Positions 61,126 through 64,000 of a stretch of DNA of 64,000 nucleotides are shown one piece after another. This stretch comes from Mycobacteriaceae bacterium. Its GTDB lineage: Bacteria; Actinomycetota; Actinomycetes; Mycobacteriales; Mycobacteriaceae. The number at the start of each line of letters is the position of its first letter. Positions within the stretch are counted from its first letter, which is position 1. Under the pieces are notes generated by a model. That model saw only the letters and a list, made by a program, of their open reading frames with translations. It had not been told where the DNA came from and ran no database searches. The DNA is taken from the NCBI GenBank assembly GCA_019245755.1, contig JAFARC010000040.1:1-64000 (forward strand), in the 5' to 3' direction. Made by a program: the position numbers and the translations under genes.

Positions 61126-61959
61126 TCAGCTTCCCAACTCAATCGGGGCCCCCACGAGAGAGCCGTATTCGGTCCAACTTCCGTCGTAGTTCTTGACGTT
61201 CTCGTGCCCGAGGAGCTCGCGAAGCACGAACCAGGTGTGCGATGAACGCTCGCCGATGCGGCAGTAGGCGATCGTCTCTTTTGCGCCATCCAGCCCGGCG
61301 TCGGCGTACAAGCTGGCCAGGTCCTCATCGGATTTGAACGTGCCGTCCTCGTTGGCCGCCTTGCTCCACGGCACGTTGATCGCCCCGGGGATGTGCCCGG
61401 GCCGCTGGCTCTGTTCCTGCGGCAGGTGGGCGGGGGCGAGGATCTTGCCGGAGAACTCGTCCGGGGAGCGTACGTCGACGAGGTTCTTGGCGCCGATCGC
61501 GGCGAGCACCTCGTCGCGGAACGACCGGATGGAGTTGTCGGGCTGCTTGGCGGTGTAACTGGTCGACGGCCGATTCACCTCGTCGGTGGACAGCGGGCGC
61601 CCGTCGAGTTCCCATTTCTTGCGGCCGCCGTCGAGCAGTTTGACCTTGTCGTGCCCGTACAGCTTGAAGTACCAGTACGCGTACGCGGCGAACCAGTTGT
61701 TGTTGCCGCCGTAGAGGATCACGGTGTCGTCGTCGGAGATGCCGCGGTCGGACAGCAGCTTGGAGAATTGTTCGGCGTCAACGAAATCGCGCTTGACCGG
61801 ATCCTGAAGATCCTTGCGCCAGTCCAGCTTGACCGCACCGGCGAGGTGCCCGTTGTCATATGCGCTGGTGTCCTCGTCCACCTCGACGAAAACGGTGTTG
61901 GGTGCATCGAGATTGCTCTCTGCCCAGTCGGCTGTGACCAAGACGTCGGAGCGAGCCAT
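61126..61959 (-). CDS. cysA: Thiosulfate sulfurtransferase (CysA2/Rv0815c-like rhodanese)
   Basis: 277 residues with two rhodanese domains. The N-terminal domain is inactive-type; the C-terminal domain has the catalytic Cys in AYCRIGERSSHTWFVL. VDVRSPDEFSGKI and VPWSKAANEDGTFKS are also typical. It moves sulfane sulfur from thiosulfate to an acceptor such as cyanide or thioredoxin. The operon includes a poly-Cys leader upstream of DUF4395. Confidence 0.93.
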   Translation of the reverse strand: MARSDVLVTADWAESNLDAPNTVFVEVDEDTSAYDNGHLAGAVKLDWRKDLQDPVKRDFVDAEQFSKLLSDRGISDDDTVILYGGNNNWFAAYAYWYFKLYGHDKVKLLDGGRKKWELDGRPLSTDEVNRPSTSYTAKQPDNSIRSFRDEVLAAIGAKNLVDVRSPDEFSGKILAPAHLPQEQSQRPGHIPGAINVPWSKAANEDGTFKSDEDLASLYADAGLDGAKETIAYCRIGERSSHTWFVLRELLGHENVKNYDGSWTEYGSLVGAPIELGS

Positions 61960-61988
61960 GAATGTCCTTTCGATCGCGTGGTTTGGGG

Positions 61989-62447
61989 TCAGGTAGCCGA
62001 CACCGGTGTCCGACGGAACCGGGCGACGAGCGGGTAGAGCCGGCATCCCAGGCAGATGCCGAACGCTGCGTTGAGGAACGCCGCGACCAGCGCGAAAGCG
62101 GTCGCGACGTCGCCGAGGAGGGTGAGTCCCGTCGTGAAACCGATTACCCCGACGACGGCAAAGATCAACCCGACGAGTTGGGCGAACTTCAGCGGCGGCA
62201 CCGGCTCGCGCTCGGTGACTGGTCCCAGGCGGGGAGCGACCAGCGCGGCGTAGAACCGGCCGTACGGGCTGCGCCGCGGGCCGCGCAGCGCGCTGATCGC
62301 GAACACCATCGCCTGGAGCCCGAGCAAGACCGCCGCCGCCGGCGCGCTGAAGCCGGCGAGGACGAGCGTGAACACCAGCACCGCGCTGGTGAGCCAGGCG
62401 GCGAAGCGGGGACCGCGCACGTCGACCTGTTCGGTATGGGTCGGCAT
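61989..62447 (-). CDS. DUF4395 membrane protein
   Basis: 152 residues with four hydrophobic segments (LTSAVLVFTLVLAGFSAPAA, AVLLGLQAMVFAISAL, AQLVGLIFAVVGVIGFTTGL, ATAFALVAAFLNAAFGICLG), the last carrying a Cys. DUF4395 proteins travel with thioredoxin-like and sulfurtransferase genes. RBS aggag 7 nt before the ATG. It is the first structural gene behind the poly-Cys leader. Confidence 0.88.
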   Translation of the reverse strand: MPTHTEQVDVRGPRFAAWLTSAVLVFTLVLAGFSAPAAAVLLGLQAMVFAISALRGPRRSPYGRFYAALVAPRLGPVTEREPVPPLKFAQLVGLIFAVVGVIGFTTGLTLLGDVATAFALVAAFLNAAFGICLGCRLYPLVARFRRTPVSAT

Positions 62448-62494
62448 CCGGATACTCCTGTGCTGACAGAGCTGGCAAGGGACAGGCCAGGGCG

Positions 62495-62521
62495 GCCGCT
62501 GACGAGCGCTAGCTCAGCGGC
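62495..62521 (-). promoter_or_regulatory. Stem-loop overlapping the stop codon of the poly-Cys leader
   Basis: GCCGCTGA and TCAGCGGC are perfect 8-bp arms around an 11-nt loop; the leader's TGA is inside the first arm in the transcript. A ribosome stalled on the Cys codons would affect whether this hairpin forms, the expected layout of an attenuator. Confidence 0.6.
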
Positions 62522-62582
62522 AACAGCGACAGCAACAACCCGCAACGCGGCACAGGTCTACTGCGCGGCGCTTGGTGAGCAT
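62514..62582 (-). CDS. Poly-cysteine leader peptide of the sulfur operon
   Basis: 22 codons: MLTKRRAVDLCRVAG then CCCRCCR and TGA. Cys is at 11, 16, 17, 18, 20 and 21. This matches the cysteine-responsive attenuator uORFs described upstream of cysA2-type operons in M. smegmatis and M. tuberculosis, where low cysteine stalls ribosomes and raises downstream expression. CTGGAG lies 4 nt before the ATG, so translation need not be leaderless here. A possible -10 (taggta) is about 34 nt upstream. Confidence 0.85.
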   Translation of the reverse strand: MLTKRRAVDLCRVAGCCCRCCR

Positions 62583-62632
62583 CGGCTCCAGGCGGGCGGA
62601 CACGTCGGCCAGCTTACCTAATCGGGGTGTGG

Positions 62633-63055
62633 TCAAGCCAACAGCGGTTGCAACGCCGCCCGCAGGTCAGCGGCCCGTGGCACGCCGGCGCTGCGGTAAC
62701 GCTGGCGTCCGTCGGCGTCGAAGACGAACGTCGTGGGCAGCGACAACACCGAAAGTCGGCGCGCCGCCGCCGGATTCGCATCCATGTCGATCTCGACGTG
62801 AGCCACCCCGGACAGTTCGTGGCAGACCTGATTGACCACCCTGCGCACCGCGGCACACGGTCCGCACCACACCGCGCTGACGTGCACGACCGTCGGGCCG
62901 GTCCGGGACAACCCGAGATCGGTGGTGTCGCACTCGGTGGGTGCGGTGATCTCGCGCACACTGCCCGAACGGCGGGTGAGCACTACGCCGATCAAGGTCG
63001 CCCCGACCAGGGCCGCCGTGACCACGGCGATCGCAACGAGCAATGACGTGGTCAT
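62633..63055 (-). CDS. thiX: Membrane-anchored thioredoxin-like protein (ThiX/Rv0816c-like)
   Basis: 140 residues. An N-terminal membrane anchor (LLVAIAVVTAALVGATLIGV) and a thioredoxin fold with the active site VWCGPCAAVRRVVNQV and the cis-Pro block LSLPTTFVFDADG. Probably a disulfide reductase facing the cytoplasm or cell wall side, serving the sulfurtransferase. The ATG overlaps the upstream TGA (ATGA). 50 nt separate it from the poly-Cys leader. Confidence 0.9.
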   Translation of the reverse strand: MTTSLLVAIAVVTAALVGATLIGVVLTRRSGSVREITAPTECDTTDLGLSRTGPTVVHVSAVWCGPCAAVRRVVNQVCHELSGVAHVEIDMDANPAAARRLSVLSLPTTFVFDADGRQRYRSAGVPRAADLRAALQPLLA

Positions 63056-63951
63056 GACTGTCTGAACTGATCGAGGGCCACGGTTACTCCCTGGGCGATG
63101 CCCTCGATGATCACGTCCGAGCCACGGGCGCCTTCATGGGTGGGCGCGACGCCGAAGGGCAGCCGCTGGCCGGGCAGGGCGGTGGTGAACGCGGCCAGCA
63201 CCGCGTCCATCTTGTCGGCCGGCACCTGCTGGTCGGCGGTGCCCGCGGCGGTCGTCACGCCGGTCGCGGTGAACACCAACGAGGAGTTGTCCGGACCAGC
63301 GGTGGACAGGTCCACCAAGACGCTGACCCGTTTGTGGAAGTCGGCCGATTTCGGCGTGCCGGTGAACACCAGCCCGGTGCTGCTGGATATGCCGGACTCG
63401 GTGGTGCCGCCGGTGGCGTCGTTGGTCTGGTTGGACGGGGCCTCGACCATCAGGTCGTTGATGCCCATAAACCGGCCCAGATGGGTGGAATCGATGATGA
63501 TGCGGCTTTCGACCTTGCCCACCTGCGCCGGGGCAGCCGGACGGAAGAGCCACGACGCGTGGGTCAGATCGACCGAGTGCAGCGTGGCCTCCAGCGACGC
63601 CTGGCCCACGCGAGCATGTTCGACTCCGTTGGCTCTGAACTCGACCTGGTTGTAGCGATGCGTGAGCGCCTGCTGGATGAACGGAAATCCGATGATGCCC
63701 ACCCAGGGGTCGAACGACAGACCGGCTTCGCTGCGCACCGTGCGCGCCACGTGGTATTCGGCATAGATCGCCGCCCCGAAATCCACGCCAACCGCCGCAG
63801 CGGCAAGTGCGACGACGGTCACAATCACGGTGATCAGCACTGCGCGCACCCGCACATTCTGGCTCACAGCGGGTGCCGTGGCGCCCCACGGACGACTAAT
63901 TCCCAGGTAGCGCGGTATCGTTAGAGGACCGTAGCCCGGTTGCGGGCTCAC
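63052..63951 (-). CDS. lmeA: DUF2993 protein, LmeA-like (Rv0817c counterpart)
   Basis: 299 residues at most, GTG at 63867 being the likelier start because the anchor follows directly (VLITVIVTVVALAAAAVGVD). The mature DUF2993 domain includes FDPWVGIIGFPFIQQALTHR and SLEATLHSVDLTHASW. In M. smegmatis the protein at this place (LmeA) binds phospholipid/PIM and is needed for lipomannan elongation. Coupled to thiX by ATGA. About 50 bp of upstream DNA remain in the window. Confidence 0.85.
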   Translation of the reverse strand: MSPQPGYGPLTIPRYLGISRPWGATAPAVSQNVRVRAVLITVIVTVVALAAAAVGVDFGAAIYAEYHVARTVRSEAGLSFDPWVGIIGFPFIQQALTHRYNQVEFRANGVEHARVGQASLEATLHSVDLTHASWLFRPAAPAQVGKVESRIIIDSTHLGRFMGINDLMVEAPSNQTNDATGGTTESGISSSTGLVFTGTPKSADFHKRVSVLVDLSTAGPDNSSLVFTATGVTTAAGTADQQVPADKMDAVLAAFTTALPGQRLPFGVAPTHEGARGSDVIIEGIAQGVTVALDQFRQS

Positions 63952-64000
63952 CTCGGCCGTACGTCGCGATGTCGTACCCCCCGCGCGTTGGAGGGTTTGT

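Overview
The window is high-GC actinobacterial DNA and is almost certainly from a mycobacterium. The evidence is a conserved purine block with interleaved genes in the order known from Mycobacterium tuberculosis: purD, an esterase, a TetR, a DUF429 gene, purB, purC, ptrB, emrB, purS-purQ, pepC, purL, a CPBP protein, purF, purM, DUF3073, a ygfZ-like gene, a pabC-like gene, an Rv0813c-like gene, sseC, cysA, thiX and lmeA. F420 enzymes, a wax-ester/diacylglycerol acyltransferase, P450 genes and many TetR regulators fit as well. The species cannot be named from the sequence alone; the M. tuberculosis comparisons are from memory.

Positions 1-7663 hold the counterpart of the M. tuberculosis adhB-cyp51-cyp123-aldA neighbourhood (Rv0761c-Rv0771). 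Here it has been cut down by deletions. An AdhB-type alcohol dehydrogenase, an SDR, a TetR regulator, an aldehyde dehydrogenase, a 3-hydroxyisobutyrate-dehydrogenase-like enzyme and a carboxymuconolactone decarboxylase family protein are intact. The sterol demethylase gene cyp51, the P450 gene cyp123 and the Rv0769-type SDR survive only as short remnants. Most remnants still overlap their neighbours through ATGA, GTGA or TTGA junctions, so translational coupling has outlived the genes.

Positions 7664-28266 lie between the Rv0771 and purD counterparts, which are adjacent in M. tuberculosis. This stretch carries mixed accessory genes: an acyltransferase, a nitroreductase-like F420 protein, an ECF sigma factor with a divergent NmrA-like partner, a family 9 glycosyltransferase, an MFS exporter, a Crp paralogue that has lost a cAMP-contact glutamate, a sugar porter with nagA, an asparagine permease, methyltransferases behind a TetR operator, a crotonase, and HldE, the bifunctional heptose kinase/adenylyltransferase. 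A broken P450 remnant carrying an 8-bp tandem repeat ends this region.

Positions 28267-57465 are the purine region. purD, purB, purC, purS, purQ, purL, purF and purM together encode most of the path from phosphoribosylamine to AIR and on to adenylosuccinate lyase chemistry. The pur genes are all on the plus strand and are separated by unrelated, mostly minus-strand genes. The prolyl oligopeptidase gene ptrB is a single intact frame. Secreted repeat proteins lie at 34509 and 50249. A remnant of a glycoside hydrolase family 15 gene lies at 33373.

Positions 57480-63951 end the window with a YgfZ-like folate protein, a class IV aminotransferase, a nitrobindin-like protein and the sulfur operon thiX-[poly-Cys leader peptide]-DUF4395-cysA-sseC. 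The leader peptide has 6 Cys in 22 codons and ends inside a stem-loop, which is the architecture of the cysteine-responsive attenuators known in mycobacteria.
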